NCBI GenBank assembly: GCA_032622095.1
Contig: CP136064.1
Location: 142,867,954 to 142,931,953 of the forward strand
Origin: Siphonodentalium dalli
Taxonomy: Eukaryota > Mollusca > Scaphopoda > Gadilida > Siphonodentaliidae
Direction: 5' to 3'
Length of the DNA: 64,000 bases
Translations under genes and position numbers: made by a program
Shown here: piece after piece, positions 34,001 through 47,970 of the stretch
Position numbering within the stretch: position 1 is the first letter of the stretch
How the letters are laid out: every line of letters starts with the position of its first letter
Notes under the pieces: model-generated
The model's input: the letters and a program-made list of their open reading frames with translations, nothing else
Told to the model about the DNA's origin: nothing
The model's database searches: none

Positions 34001-37000
34001 TAGCCGTTTAGGTATTAATGAACCGATTTTGACCAAATAAACGGAGCCGTATGGTAGCCCACCCCAAAATTAGATTGAAAACCGAAAACCGCACCCCTCT
34101 AGTCCATACGGTTGCCACGGTAGGTGGCCAAAGTGGCAACCTATGCCGTTTTGGTATTTATGAACCGATTTTGAACAAATAAACGGTGCCGTAGGGTGGC
34201 CCACCCCAAAATAAGATTTAAAAACCGAAAACCGCACCCCTCTAGCCCATACGGTTGCCACGGTAGGTGGCCAAAGTGGCAACCGTAGCCGTTTTGGTAT
34301 TTATGAACCGATTTTGACCACATAAACGGTGCCGTAGGGTGGCCCACCCCAAAATTAGATATAAAAACTGAAAACCGCACCCCTCTAGCCCATACGGTTG
34401 TCACAGTAGGTGGCCAAAGTGGCAACCATAGCCGTTTAGGTATTTATGAACCGATTTTGACCAAATAAACGGTGCCGTATGGTAGCCCACCCCAAAATTA
34501 TATATAAAAACCGAAAACCGCACCCCTCTAGCCCATACGGTTGCCTCGGAAGGTTGCCAAAGTGGCAACCATAGCCGTTTTGGTATTTATGAACCGATTT
34601 TGTCCAAATAAACGGTGCGGTATGGTGGCCACCCCAAAATTAGATATAAAATCTGAAAACCGCACCCCTCTATCCCATACGCTTGTCACAGTAGGTGGCC
34701 AAAGTGGCAACCATAGTCGTTTTGGTATTTATGAACCGATTTTGACAAAATAAACGGTGCGGTAGGGTGGCCCACCCCAAAATTAGATATAAATACCCAA
34801 AAGCGCACCCTCTAGCCCATATGGTTATCACAGTAGGTGGCCAAAGTGGCAACCATAGCCGTTTAGGCATTTATGAACCGATTTTGACCAAATAAACGGT
34901 GCGGTAGGGTGGCCCGCCCCAAAATTAGATATAAAAACCGAAAACCGCACCCCTCTAGCCCATACGGTTGCCACAGTAGGTGGCCAAAATGGCAACCATA
35001 GCCGTTTTGTTATTTATGAACCGATTTTGACAAAATAAACGGTGTCGTAGGGGTGGCCCACCCCAAAATTAGATATAAAATCCGAAAACCGCACCCTCTA
35101 GCCCATACGCTTGTCACAGTAGGTGGCCAAAGTGGCAACCATAGCCGTTTAGGTATTAATGAACCGATTTTGACAAAATAAACGGTGCCGTATGGTAGCC
35201 CACCCCAAAATATTAGATATAATAACCGAAAACCGCACCCCTCTAGCCCATACGGTTGTCACAGTAAGGTGGCCAAATTGACAACCATAGCCCGTTTTGG
35301 TATTTATGAACCGATTTTGTCCAAATAAACGATGCGGTAGGGTGGCCCACCCCCAAAATTAGATATAAAATCCGAAAACCGCACCCTCTAGCCCATACGC
35401 TTGTCACAGTAGGTGGCCAAAGTGCCAACCATAGCCGTTTAGGTATTAATGAACCGATTTTGACCAAATAAACGGTGCCGTATGGTAGCCCACCCCAAAA
35501 TTAGATTGAAAACCGAAAACCGCACCCCTCTAGTCCATACGGTTGCACGGTAGGTGGCCAAAGTGGCAACCTATGCCGTTTTGGTATTTATGAACCGATT
35601 TTGACCAAATAAACGGGTGCCGTATGGTAGCCCACCCCAAAAATTATATATAAAAACCGAAAACCGCACCCCTCTAGCCCATACGGTTGCCTCGGAAGGT
35701 TGCCAAAGTGGCAACCATAGCCGTTTTGGTATTTATGAACCGATTTTGTCCAAATAAACGGTGCGGTATGGTGGCCACCCCAAAATTAGATATAAAATCT
35801 GAAAACCGCACCCTCTAGCCCATACGCTTGTCACAGTAGGTGGCCAAAGTGGCAACCATAGTCGTTTAGGTATTAATGAACCGATTTTGACCAAATAAAC
35901 GGTGCCGTATGGTAGCCCACCCCCAAAATTATATATAAAAACCGAAAACCGCACCCCTCTAGCCCATACGGTTGCCTCGGAAGGTTGCCAAAGTGGCAAC
36001 CATAGCCGTTTTGGTATTTATGAACCGATTTTGTCCAAATAAACGGTGCGGTATGGTGGCCACCCCAAAATTAGATATAAAATCTGAAAACCGCACCTCT
36101 AGCCCATACGCTTGTCACAGTAGGTGGCCAAAGTGGCAACCATAGTCGTTTTGGTATTTATGAACCGATTTTGACAAAATAAACGGTGCGGTAGGGTGGC
36201 CCACCCCAAAATTAGATATAAATACCCAAAAGCGCACCCTCTAGCCCATATGGTTATCACAGTAGGTGGCCAAAGTGGCAACCATAGCCGTTTAGGCATT
36301 TATGAACCGATTTTGACCAAATAAACGGTGCCGTAGGGTGGCCCACCCCAAAATTAGATATAAAATCCGAAAACCGCACCCTCTAGCCCATACGCTTGTC
36401 ACAGTAGGTGGCCAAAATGGCAACCATAGCCGTTTTGTTATTTATGAACCGATTTTGACCAAATAAACGGTGCGGTAGGGTGGCCCCGCCCCAAAATTAT
36501 ATATAAAAACCCAAAACCGCACCACTCTAGCTTACACGGTTGCCACAGTAGGTGGCCAAATTGGCAACCATGGCCGTTTTGGTATTTATGAACCGATTTT
36601 GTCCAAATAACGATGCGGTAGGGTGGCCCACCCCAAAATTAGATATAAAATCCGAAAACCGCACCCTCTAGCCCATACGCTTGTCACAGTAGGTGGCCAA
36701 AGTGGCAACCATAGCCGTTTAGGTATTAATGAACCGATTTTGACCAAATAAACGGAGCCGTATGGTAGCCCACCCCAAAATTAGATTGAAAACCGAAAAC
36801 CGCACCCCTCTAGTCCATACGGTTGCCACGGTAGGTGGCCAAAGTGGCAACCTATGCGTTTTGGTATTTATGAACCGATTTTGAACAAATAAACGGTGCC
36901 GTAGGGTGGCCCACCCCAAAATAAGATTTAAAAACCGAAAACCGCACCCCTCTAGCCCATACGGTTGCCACGGTATGTGGCCAAAGTGGCAACCGTAGCC

Positions 37001-40000
37001 GTTTTGGTATTTATGAACCGATTTTGACCACATAAACGGTGCCGTAGGGTGGCCCACCCCAAAATTAGATATAAAAACTGAAAACCGCACCCCTCTAGCC
37101 CATACGGTTGTCACAGTAGGTGGCCAAAGTGGCAACCATAGCCGTTTAGGTATTTATGAACCGATTTTGACCAAATAAACGGTGCCGTATGGTAGCCCAC
37201 CCCAAAATTATATATAAAAACCGAAAACCGCACCCCTCTAGCCCATACGGTTGCATCGGAAGGTTGCCAAAGTGGCAACCATAGCCGTTTTGGTATTTAT
37301 GAACCGATTTTGTCCAAATAAACGGTGCGGTATGGTGGCCACCCCAAAATTAGATATAAAATCTGAAAACCGCACCCTCTAGCCCATACGCTTGTCACAG
37401 TAGGTGGCCAAAGTGGCAACCATAGTCGTTTTGGTATTTATGAACCGATTTTGACAAAATAAACGGTGCGGTAGGGTGGCTCACCCCAAAATTAGATATA
37501 AATACCCAAAAGCGCACCCTCTAGCCCATATGGTTATCACAGTAGGTGGCCAAAGTGGCAACCATAGCCGTTTAGGCATTTATGAACCGATTTTGACCAA
37601 ATAAACGGTGCGGTAGGGTGGCCCGCCCCAAAATTAGATATAAAAACCGAAAACCGCACCCCTCTAGCCCATACGGTTGCCACAGTAGGTGGCCAAAATG
37701 GCAACCATAGCCGTTTTGTTATTTATGAACCGATTTTGACAAAATAAACGGTGCCGTAGGGTGGCCCACCCCAAAATTAGATATAAAATCCGAAAACCGC
37801 ACCCTCTAGCCCATACGCTTGTCACAGTAGGTGGCCAAAGTGGCAACCATAGCCGTTTAGGTATTAATGAACCGATTTTGACAAAATAAACGGTGCCGTA
37901 TGGTAGCCCACCCCAAAATATTAGATATAATAACCGAAAACCGCACCCCTCTAGCCCATACGGTTGTCACAGTAGGTGGCCAAATTGGCAACCATAGCCG
38001 TTTTGGTATTTATGAACCGATTTTGTCCAAATAAACGATGCGGTAGGGTGGCCCACCCCAAAATTAGATATAAAATCCGAAAACCGCACCCTCTAGCCCA
38101 TACGCTTGTCACAGTAGGTGGCCAAAGTGCCAACCATAGCCGTTTAGGTATTAATGAACCGATTTTGACCAAATAAACGGTGCCGTATGGTAGCCCACCC
38201 CAAAATTAGATTGAAAACCGAAAACCGCACCCCTCTAGTCCATACGGTTGCCACGGTAGGTGGCCAAAGTGGCAACCTATGCCGTTTTGGTATTTATGAA
38301 CCGATTTTGACCAAATAAACGGTGCCGTATGGTAGCCCACCCCAAAATTATATATAAAAACCGAAAACCGCACCCCTCTAGCCCATACGGTTGCCTCGGA
38401 AGGTTGCCAAAGTGGCAACCATAGCCGTTTTGGTATTTATGAACCGATTTTGTCCAAATAAACGGTGCGGTATGGTGGCCACCCCAAAATTAGATATAAA
38501 ATCTGAAAACCGCACCCTCTAGCCCATACGCTTGTCACAGTAGGTGGCCAAAGTGGCAACCATAGTCGTTTAGGTATTAATGAACCGATTTTGACCAAAT
38601 AAACGGTGCCGTATGGTAGCCCACCCCAAAATTAGATATAAATACCCAAAAGCGCACCCTCTAGCCCATATGGTTATCACAGTAGGTGGCCAAAGTGGCA
38701 ACCATAGCCGTTTAGGTATTTATGAACCGATTTTGACCAAATAAACGGTGCGGTAGGGTGGCCCGCCCCAAAATTAGATATAAAAACCGAAAACCGCACC
38801 CCTCTAGCCCATACGGTTGCCACAGTAGGTGGCCAAAGTGGCAACCATAGCCGTTTAGGTATTTATGAACCGATTTTGACAAAATAAACGGTGCCGTAGG
38901 GTGGCCCACCCCAAAATTAGATATAAAATCCGAAAACCGCACCCTCTAGCCCATACGCTTGTCACAGTAGGTGGCCAAAGTGGCAACCATAGCCGTTTAG
39001 GTATTAATGAACCGATTTTGACAAAATAAACGGTGCCGTATGGTAGCCCACCCCAAAATATTAGATATAATAACCGAAAACCGCACCCCTCTATTCCATA
39101 CGGTTGCCACGGTAAGTGGCCAATGTGGCAACCAATGCCGTTTTGGTATTTATGAACCGATTTTGACCAAATAAACTGTGCCGTATGGTAGCCCACCCCA
39201 AAATTAGATATGAAAACCGAAAACCGCACACCTCTAGTCCATACGGTTGCCACGGTAGGTGGCCAATGTGGCAACCAATGCCGTTTTGGTATTTATGAAC
39301 CGATTTTGACCAAATAAACGGTGCCGTAGGGTGGCCCACCCCAAAATAAAATATATAAACCGAAAACCGCACCCCTCTAGCACATACGGTTGCCACGGTA
39401 GGTGGCCAAAGTGGCAACCATAGCCGTTTTGGTATTTATGAACCGATTTTGACAAAATAAACGGTGCGGTAGGGTGGCCCACCCCCAAATTAGATATAAA
39501 AACCGAAAACCGCACCCTCTAGCCCATACGGTTGTCACAGTAGGTGGCCAAAGTGGCAACCATAGCCGTTTAGGTATTTATGAACCGATTTTGACCAAAT
39601 AAACGGTGCCGTATGGTAGCCCACCCCAAAATTATATATAAAAACCGAAAACCGCACCCCTCTAGCCCATACGGTTGCCTCGGAAGGTTGCCAAAGTGGC
39701 AACCATAGCCGTTTTGGTATTTATGAACCGATTTTGTCCAAATAAACGGTGCGGTATGGTGGCCACCCCAAAATTAGATATAAAATCTGAAAACCGCACC
39801 CTCTAGCCCATACGCTTGTCACAGTAGGTGGCCAAAGTGGCAACCATAGTCGTTTAGGTATTAATGAACCGATTTTGACCAAATAAACGGTGCCGTATGG
39901 TAGCCCACCCCAAAATTAGATATGAAAACCGAAAACCGCACACCTCTATTCCATACGGTTGTCACGGTAGGTGGCCAATGTGGCAACCAATGCCGTTTTG

Positions 40001-43000
40001 GTATTTATGAACCGATTTTGACCAAATAAACGGTGCCGTAGGGTGGCCCACCCCAAAATAAGATATAAAAACCGAAAACCGCACCCCTCTAGCACATACG
40101 GTTGCCACGGTAGGTGGCCAAAGTGGCAACCATAGTCGTTTTGGTATTTATGAACCGATTTTGACAAAATAAACGGTGCGGTAGGGTGGCCCACCCCAAA
40201 ATTAGATATAAATACCCAAAAGCGCACCCTCTAGCCCATATGGTTATCACAGTAGGTGGCCAAAGTGGCAACCATAGCCGTTTAGGCATTTATGAACCGA
40301 TTTTGACCAAATAAACGGTGCCGTAGGGTGGCCCACCCAAAATTAGATATAAAATCCGAAAACCGCACCCTCTAGCCCATACGCTTGTCACAGTAGGTGG
40401 CCAAAATGGCAACCATAGCCGTTTTGTTATTTATGAACCGATTTTGACCAAATAAACGGTGCGGTAGGGTGGCCCGCCCCAAAATTATATATAAAAACCC
40501 AAAACCGCACCACTCTAGCTTACACGGTTGCCACAGTAGGTGGCCAAATTGGCAACCATGGCCGTTTTGGTATTTATGAACCGATTTTGTCCAAATAAAC
40601 GATGCGGTAGGGTGGCCCACCCCAAAATTAGATATAAAATCCGAAAACCGCACCCTCTAGCCCATACGCTTGTCACAGTAGGTGGCCAAAGTGGCAACCA
40701 TAGCCGTTTAGGTATTAATGAACCGATTTTGACCAAATAAACGGAGCCGTATGGTAGCCCACCCCAAAATTAGATTGAAAACCGAAAACCGCACCCCTCT
40801 AGTCCATACGGTTGCCACGGTAGGTGGCCAAAGTGGCAACCTATGCCGTTTTGGTATTTATGAACCGATTTTGAACAAATAAACGGTGCCGTAGGGTGGC
40901 CCACCCAAAATAAGATTTAAAAACCGAAAACCGCACCCCTCTAGCCCATACGGTTGCCACGGTAGGTGGCCAAAGTGGCAACCGTAGCCGTTTTGGTATT
41001 TATGAACCGATTTTGACCACATAAACGGTGCCGTAGGGTGGCCCACCCCAAAATTAGATATAAAAACTGAAAACCCCACCCCTCTAGCCCATACGGTTGT
41101 CACAGTAGGTGGCCAAAGTGGCAACCATAGCCGTTTAGGTATTTATGAACCGATTTTGACCAAATAAACGGTGCCGTATGGTAGCCCACCCCAAAATTAT
41201 ATATAAAAACCGAAAACCGCACCCCTCTAGCCCATACGGTTGCCTCGGAAGGTTGCCAAAGTGGCAACCATAGCCGTTTTGGTATTTATGAACCGATTTT
41301 GTCCAAATAAACGGTGCGTTATGGTGGCCACCCCAAAATTAGATATAAAATCTGAAAACCGCACCCTCTAGCCCATACGCTTGTCACAGTAGGTGGCCAA
41401 AGTGGCAACCATAGTCGTTTTGGTATTTATGAACCGATTTTGACAAAATAAACGGTGCGGTAGGGTGGCCCACCCCAAAATTAGATATAAATACCCAAAA
41501 GCGCACCCTCTAGCCCATATGGTTATCACAGTAGGTGGCCAAAGTGGCAACCATAGCCGTTTAGGCATTTATGAACCGATTTTGACCAAATAAACGGTGC
41601 GGTAGGGTGGCCCGCCCCAAAATTAGATATAAAAACCGAAAACCGCACCCCTCTAGCCCATACGGTTGCCACAGTAGGTGGCCAAAATGGCAACCATAGC
41701 CGTTTTGTTATTTATGAACCGATTTTGACAAAATAAACGGTGCCGTAGGGTGGCCCACCCCAAAATTAGATATAAAATCCGAAAACCGCACCCTCTAGCC
41801 CATACGCTTGTCACAGTAGGTGGCCAAAGTGGCAACCATAGCCGTTTAGGTATTAATGAACCGATTTTGACAAAATAAACGGTGCCGTATGGTAGCCCAC
41901 CCCAAAATATTAGATATAATAACCGAAAACCGCACCCCTCTAGCCCATACGGTTGTCACAGTAGGTGGCCAAATTGGCAACCATAGCCGTTTTGGTATTT
42001 ATGAACCGATTTTGTCCAAATAAACGATGCGGTAGGGTGGCCCACCCCAAAATTAGATATAAAATCCGAAAACCGCACCCTCTAGCCCATACGCTTGTCA
42101 CAGTAGGTGGCCAAAGTGCCAACCATAGCCGTTTAGGTATTAATGAACCGATTTTGACCAAATAAACGGTGCCGTATGGTAGCCCACCCCAAAATTAGAT
42201 TGAAAACCGAAAACCGCACCCCTCTAGTCCATACGGTTGCCACGGTAGGTGGCCAAAGTGGCAACCTATGCCGTTTTGGTATTTATGAACCGATTTTGAC
42301 CAAATAAACGGTGCCGTATGGTAGCCCACCCCAAAATTATATATAAAAACCGAAAACCGCACCCCTCTAGCCCATACGGTTGCCTCGGAAGGTTGCCAAA
42401 GTGGCAACCATAGCCGTTTTGGTATTTATGAACCGATTTTGTCCAAATAAACGGTGCGGTATGGTGGCCACCCCAAAATTAGATATAAAATCTGAAAACC
42501 GCACCCTCTAGCCCATACGCTTGTCACAGTAGGTGGCCAAAGTGGCAACCATAGTCGTTTAGGTATTAATGAACCGATTTTGACCAAATAAACGGTGCCG
42601 TATGGTAGCCCACCCCAAAATTAGATATAAATACCCAAAAGCGCACCCTCTAGCCCATATGGTTATCACAGTAGGTGGCCAAAGTGGCAACCATAGCCGT
42701 TTAGGTATTTATGAACCGATTTTGACCAAATAAACGGTGCGGTAGGGTGGCCCGCCCCAAAATTAGATATAAAAACCGAAAACCGCACCCCTCTAGCCCA
42801 TACGGTTGCCACAGTAGGTGGCCAAAGTGGCAACCATAGCCGTTTAGGTATTTATGAACCGATTTTGACAAAATAAACGGTGCCGTAGGGTGGCCCACCC
42901 CAAAATTAGATATAAAATCCGAAAACCGCACCCTCTAGCCCATACGCTTGTCACAGTAGGTGGCCAAAGTGGCAACCATAGCCGTTTAGGTATTAATGAA

Positions 43001-46000
43001 CCGATTTTGACAAAATAAACGGTGCCGTATGGTAGCCCACCCCAAAATATTAGATATAATAACCGAAAACCGCACCCCTCTAGCCCATACGGTTGTCACA
43101 GTAGGTGGCCAAATTGGCAACCATAGCCGTTTTGGTATTTATGAACCGATTTTGTCCAAATAAACGATGCGGTAGGGTGGCCCACCCCAAAATTAGATAT
43201 AAAATCCGAAAACCGCACCCTCTAGCCCATACGCTTGTCACAGTAGGTGGCCAAAGTGCCAACCATAGCCGTTTAGGTATTAATGAACCGATTTTGACCA
43301 AATAAACGGTGCCGTATGGTAGCCCACCCCAAAATTAGATTGAAAACCGAAAACCGCACCCCTCTAGTCCATACGGTTGCCACGGTAGGTGGCCAAAGTG
43401 GCAACCTATGCCGTTTTGGTATTTATGAACCGATTTTGACCAAATGAACGGTGCCATATGGTAGCCCACCCCAAAATTATATATAAAAACCGAAAACCGC
43501 ACCCCTCTAGCCCATACGGTTGCCTCGGAAGGTTGCCAAAGTGGCAACCATAGCCGTTTTGGTATTTATGAACCGATTTTGTCCAAATAAACGGTGCGGT
43601 ATGGTGGCCACCCCAAAATTAGATATAAAATCTGAAAACCGCACCCTCTAGCCCATACGCTTGTCACAGTAGGTGGCCAAAGTGGCAACCATAGTCGTTT
43701 AGGTATTAATGAACCGATTTTGACCAAATAAACGGTGCCGTATGGTAGCCCACCCCAAAATTAGATATGAAAACCGAAAACCGCACACCTCTATTCCATA
43801 CGGTTGCCACGGTAGGTGGCCAATGTGGCAACCAATGCCGTTTTGGTATTTATGAACCGATTTTGACCAAATAAACTGTGCCGTATGGTAGCCCACCCCA
43901 AAATTAGATATGAAAACCGAAAACCGCACACCTCTAGTCCATACGGTTGCCACGGTAGGTGGCCAATGTGGCAACCAATGCCGTTTTGGTATTTATGAAC
44001 CGATTTTGACCAAATGAACGGTGCCGTATGGTAGCCCACCCCAAAATTATATATAAAAACCGAAAACCGCACCCCTCTAGCCCATACGGTTGCCTCGGAA
44101 GGTTGCCAAAGTGGCAACCATAGCCGTTTTGGTATTTATGAACCGATTTTGTCAAATAAACGGTGCGGTATGGTGGTCACCCCAAAATTAGATATAAAAT
44201 CTGAAAACCGCACCCTCTAGCCCATACGCTTGTCACAGTAGGTGGCCAAAGTGGCAACCATAGTCGTTTAGGTATTAATGAACCGATTTTGACCAAATAA
44301 ACGGTGCCGTATGGTAGCCCACCCCAAAATTAGATATAAATACCCAAAAGCGCACCCTCTAGCCCATATGGTTATCACAGTAGGTGGCCAAAGTGGCAAC
44401 CATAGCCGTTTAGGTATTTATGAACCGATTTTGACCAAATAAACGGTGCGGTAGGGTGGCCCGCCCCAAAATTAGATATAAAAACCGAAAACCGCACCCC
44501 TCTAGCCCATACGGTTGCCACAGTAGGTGGCCAAAGTGGCAACCATAGCCGTTTAGGTATTTATGAACCGATTTTGACAAAATAAACGGTGCCGTAGGGT
44601 GGACCACCCCAAAATTAGATATAAAATCCGAAAACCGCACCCTCTAGCCCATACGCTTGTCACAGTAGGTGGCCAAAGTGGCAACCATAGCCGTTTAGGT
44701 ATTAATGAACCGATTTTGACAAAATAAACGGTGCCGTATGGTAGCCCACCCCAAAATATTAGATATAATAACCGAAAACCGCACCCCTCTAGCCCATACG
44801 GTTGTCACAGTAGGTGGCCAAATTGGCAACCATAGCCGTTTTGGTATTTATGAACCGATTTTGTCCAAATAAACGATGCGGTAGGGTGGCCCACCCCAAA
44901 ATTAGATATAAAATCCGAAAACCGCACCCTCTAGCCCATACGCTTGTCACAGTAGGTGGCCAAAGTGCCAACCATAGCCGTTTAGGTATTAATGAACCGA
45001 TTTTGACCAAATAAACGGTGCCGTATGGTAGCCCACCCCAAAATTAGATTGAAAACCGAAAACCGCACCCCTCTAGTCCATACGGTTGCCACGGTAGGTG
45101 GCCAAAGTGGCAACCTATGCCGTTTTGGTATTTATGAACCGATTTTGACCAAATGAACGGTGCCGTATGGTAGCCCACCCCAAAATTATATATAAAAACC
45201 GAAAACCGCACCCCTCTAGCCCATACGGTTGCCTCGGAAGGTTGCCAAAGTGGCAACCATAGCCGTTTTGGTATTTATGAACCGATTTTGTCCAAATAAA
45301 CGGTGCGGTATGGTGGCCACCCCAAAATTAGGTATAAAATCTGAAAACCGCACCCTCTAGCCCATACGCTTGTCACAGTAGGTGGCCAAAGTGGCAACCA
45401 TAGTCGTTTAGGTATTAATGAACCGATTTTGACCAAAAATAAACGGTGCCGTATGGTAGCCCCACCCCAAAATTAGATATGAAAACCGAAAACCGCACAC
45501 CTCTATTCCATACGGTTGCCACGGTAGGTGGCCAATGTGGCAACCAATGCCGTTTTGGTATTTATGAACCGATTTTGACCAAATAAACTGTGCCGTATGG
45601 TAGCCCACCCCAAAATTAGATATGAAAACCGAAAACCGCACACCTCTAGTCCATACGGTTGCCACGGTAGGTGGCCAATGTGGCAACCAATGCCGTTTTG
45701 GTATTTATGAACCGATTTTGACCAAATAAACGGTGCCGTAGGGTGGCCCACCCCAAAATAAAATATATAAACCGAAAACCGCACCCCTCTAGCACATACG
45801 GTGCCACGGTAGGTGGCCAAAGTGGCAACCATAGCCGTTTTGGTATTTATGAACCGTTTTGACAAAATAAACGGTGCGGTAGGGTGGCCCCCCCCAAATT
45901 AGATATAAAAAACGAAAATCGCACCCCTCTAGCCCATACGGTTGCCACAGTATGTGGCCAAAGTGGCAACCATAGCCGTTTTGGTATTTATGAACCGATT

Positions 46001-46764
46001 TTGACCAAATAAACGGAGCCGTAGGGGTGGCCCACCCGAAAATTAGATATACAAACCGAAAACCACACCCCTCTAGCCCATACGGTTGCCACAGTAGGTG
46101 GCCAAAGTGGCAACCATAGCCGTTTTGGTATTTATAACCGATTTTGACCACATAAACGGTGCCGTAGGGTGGCCCACCCCAAAATTAGATATTAAAACCG
46201 AAAACCGCACCCCTCTAGCCCATACGTTTGTCACAGTAGGTGGCCAAAGTGGCAACCATAGCCGTTTAGGTATTTATGAACCGATTTTGACCAAATAAAC
46301 GGTGCCGTATGGTAGCCCACCCCAAAATTATATATAAAAACCGAAAACCGCACCCCTCTAGCCCATACGGTTGCCTCGGAAGGTTGCCAAAGTGGCAACC
46401 ATAGCCGTTTTGGTATTTATGAACCGATTTTGTCCAAATAAACGGTGCGGTATGGTGGCCACCCCAAAATTAGATATAAAATCTGAAAACCGCACCCTCT
46501 AGCCCATACCGCTTGTCACAGTAGGTGGCCAAAGTGGCAACCATAGTCGTTTAGGTATTAATGAACCGATTTTGACCAAATAAACGGTGCCGTATGGTAG
46601 CCCACCCCAAAATTAGATATGAAAACCGAAAACCGCACACCTCTAGTCCATACGGTTGCCACGGTAGGTGGCCAATGTGGCAACCAATGCCGTTTTGGTA
46701 TTTATGAACCGATTTTGACCAATAAAACGGTGCCGTAGGGTGGCCCACCCCAAAATAAGATATA
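28035..46764. repeat. 143-bp satellite array, domain II, first part
   Basis: The monomer is the same as in domain I but dominated by different variants: GCCGTATGGTAGCCCACC, GGTATGGTGGCCACCCC, ATATAAAATCTGAAAACC, ATACGCTTGTCACAG, ATATGGTTATCACAG and GTTGCCTCGGAAGGTTGCC. The CCTCGGAAGG-type monomer recurs at intervals that are multiples of the monomer, often 8 (about 1,140 bp) or 9 (about 1,284 bp). An example of an exact 8-monomer step is 41881 to 43021. One monomer near 31690 has an internal deletion (GGTTGCCAAAGTGGCAACC). Confidence 0.96.
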
Positions 46765-47970
46765 ACGAGAGGCCGATCACGATCGGCAGATGTTAACCCA
46801 TCCCTTGGCGATAAAAATTTAATATTATCGGATAAATGAGAGTTTTGGTGTTCAATTATAGAGTATACTGTTATGTACTATTATAGACAAATGTACATAA
46901 CACAAATTATTGGAATTTATGGGGTCACTGGCATTTATATAAGAGAATGCACTGGTACAGAATCTGTAATGCTAAACCGCCACAGCAGCAAGCCCATGGG
47001 TTAAATGTGTAGGTGTGACCTGGACATGGAATACTTGGGTTTAAGAGAGTCCAATTTAAGTTTACAAAATAATGTGTCCTAGTATACAGATAAGCAACCT
47101 CACCACTGACCCATTAATATCAATTATATAGCAGCACAGATGTCCATGTCTACTGTTAATAGCTTGTGATGTTTATTGTTGAATCTTTATTTTAAATTAG
47201 ATGCCATAGCCTTATGTATCAGATTATTTGCACATTGGCATAAGTCCAAAGGCAATTGTGAATTGGATTTAATGTTGCTCCAAACAGATTTACCAGTACA
47301 TAACACAAGATTTTGGACGATTTAATCAAATTTGGTGTGGTGATTCGGGGGTACCCTTGGCAGAGTTATAATGGTGTTAGTTTTTCAATTTTTTTAAACT
47401 TATTTAAAAAATTAAAGGGACACATTGGAAATCTTTTTATCATAATCATCAATATCTAAATGAAAACAAATGACAATGTCAATGACCATTTTTTTTATTA
47501 TTATTATAAAAGTTAAAAATAATTTTTTTTTTAAATCGATTCAATTTTTCATTTTTTTTTCGAAAAAGGGTCATAACTCCTTTAAAATTAATCGGATCAA
47601 ACCCATATTCGAACTCGGTCTGTATTTTGGGCTGAGAAACTCACATACCAAATTTGGTTCCGATCAGATAAAAAATGTTTGAGTTATGGCAGAATGGGTG
47701 AATTCTAAGTCGAAAAAGGGCCATAACTCTGTACAAAAAGGTTGGATCAAACCCATATTCGAACTCGATCTGTATTTTGGGCTGAAAACCCCATATACAA
47801 AATTTGGTTTTGATCAGGTAAAAAATGTTTGAGTTATCGCATTACACGTAAAGTGTCTACGGACGGACAGACGGACGGACAGACGGACGGACGGACGGAC
47901 GGACGGACGAACGACGAGTGGTCAATCCGGACAACGACACTATGTTTACCATACATGGTATGGGTAAACA
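46765..47970. mobile_element. 1.2-kb non-coding transposon-like insertion in the satellite, copy 1
   Basis: The satellite is interrupted at AAGATA-TA and resumes at TA-AAAACCG. Removing the insert and one TA restores the normal AAGATATAAAAACCG, so a TA target duplication is implied. Near the left end there is a perfect hairpin (GCCGATC-AC-GATCGGC, 46772-46787), then ATGTTAACCCAT (46790-46801). The right end is ATGGGTAAACAT (47960-47971), which pairs with it with one mismatch. The right end also forms a local hairpin with ATGTTTACC at 47942. The interior has duplicated blocks (GGTCATAACTCC / GGGCCATAACTC; AAACCCATATTCGAACTCG twice, about 166 bp apart) and an ACGG microsatellite. No transposase is seen. 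It is a non-autonomous element of a type I associate with molluscs. Confidence 0.8.
47859..47913. repeat. (ACGG)n microsatellite inside insertion copy 1
   Basis: About 14 units of ACGG with two ACAG interruptions, preceded by GTGTCT and followed by ACGAGTGGTC. The paired open frames rich in TDGQ (plus) and PSVR (minus) are the microsatellite read in two directions. Confidence 0.9.

Noticed and set aside
46765-47970. Two independent insertions of the same element at 46.8 and 56.2 kb
   Set aside because: The insertion point, flanking monomer variants and microsatellite length are identical, so one insertion followed by duplication is simpler.
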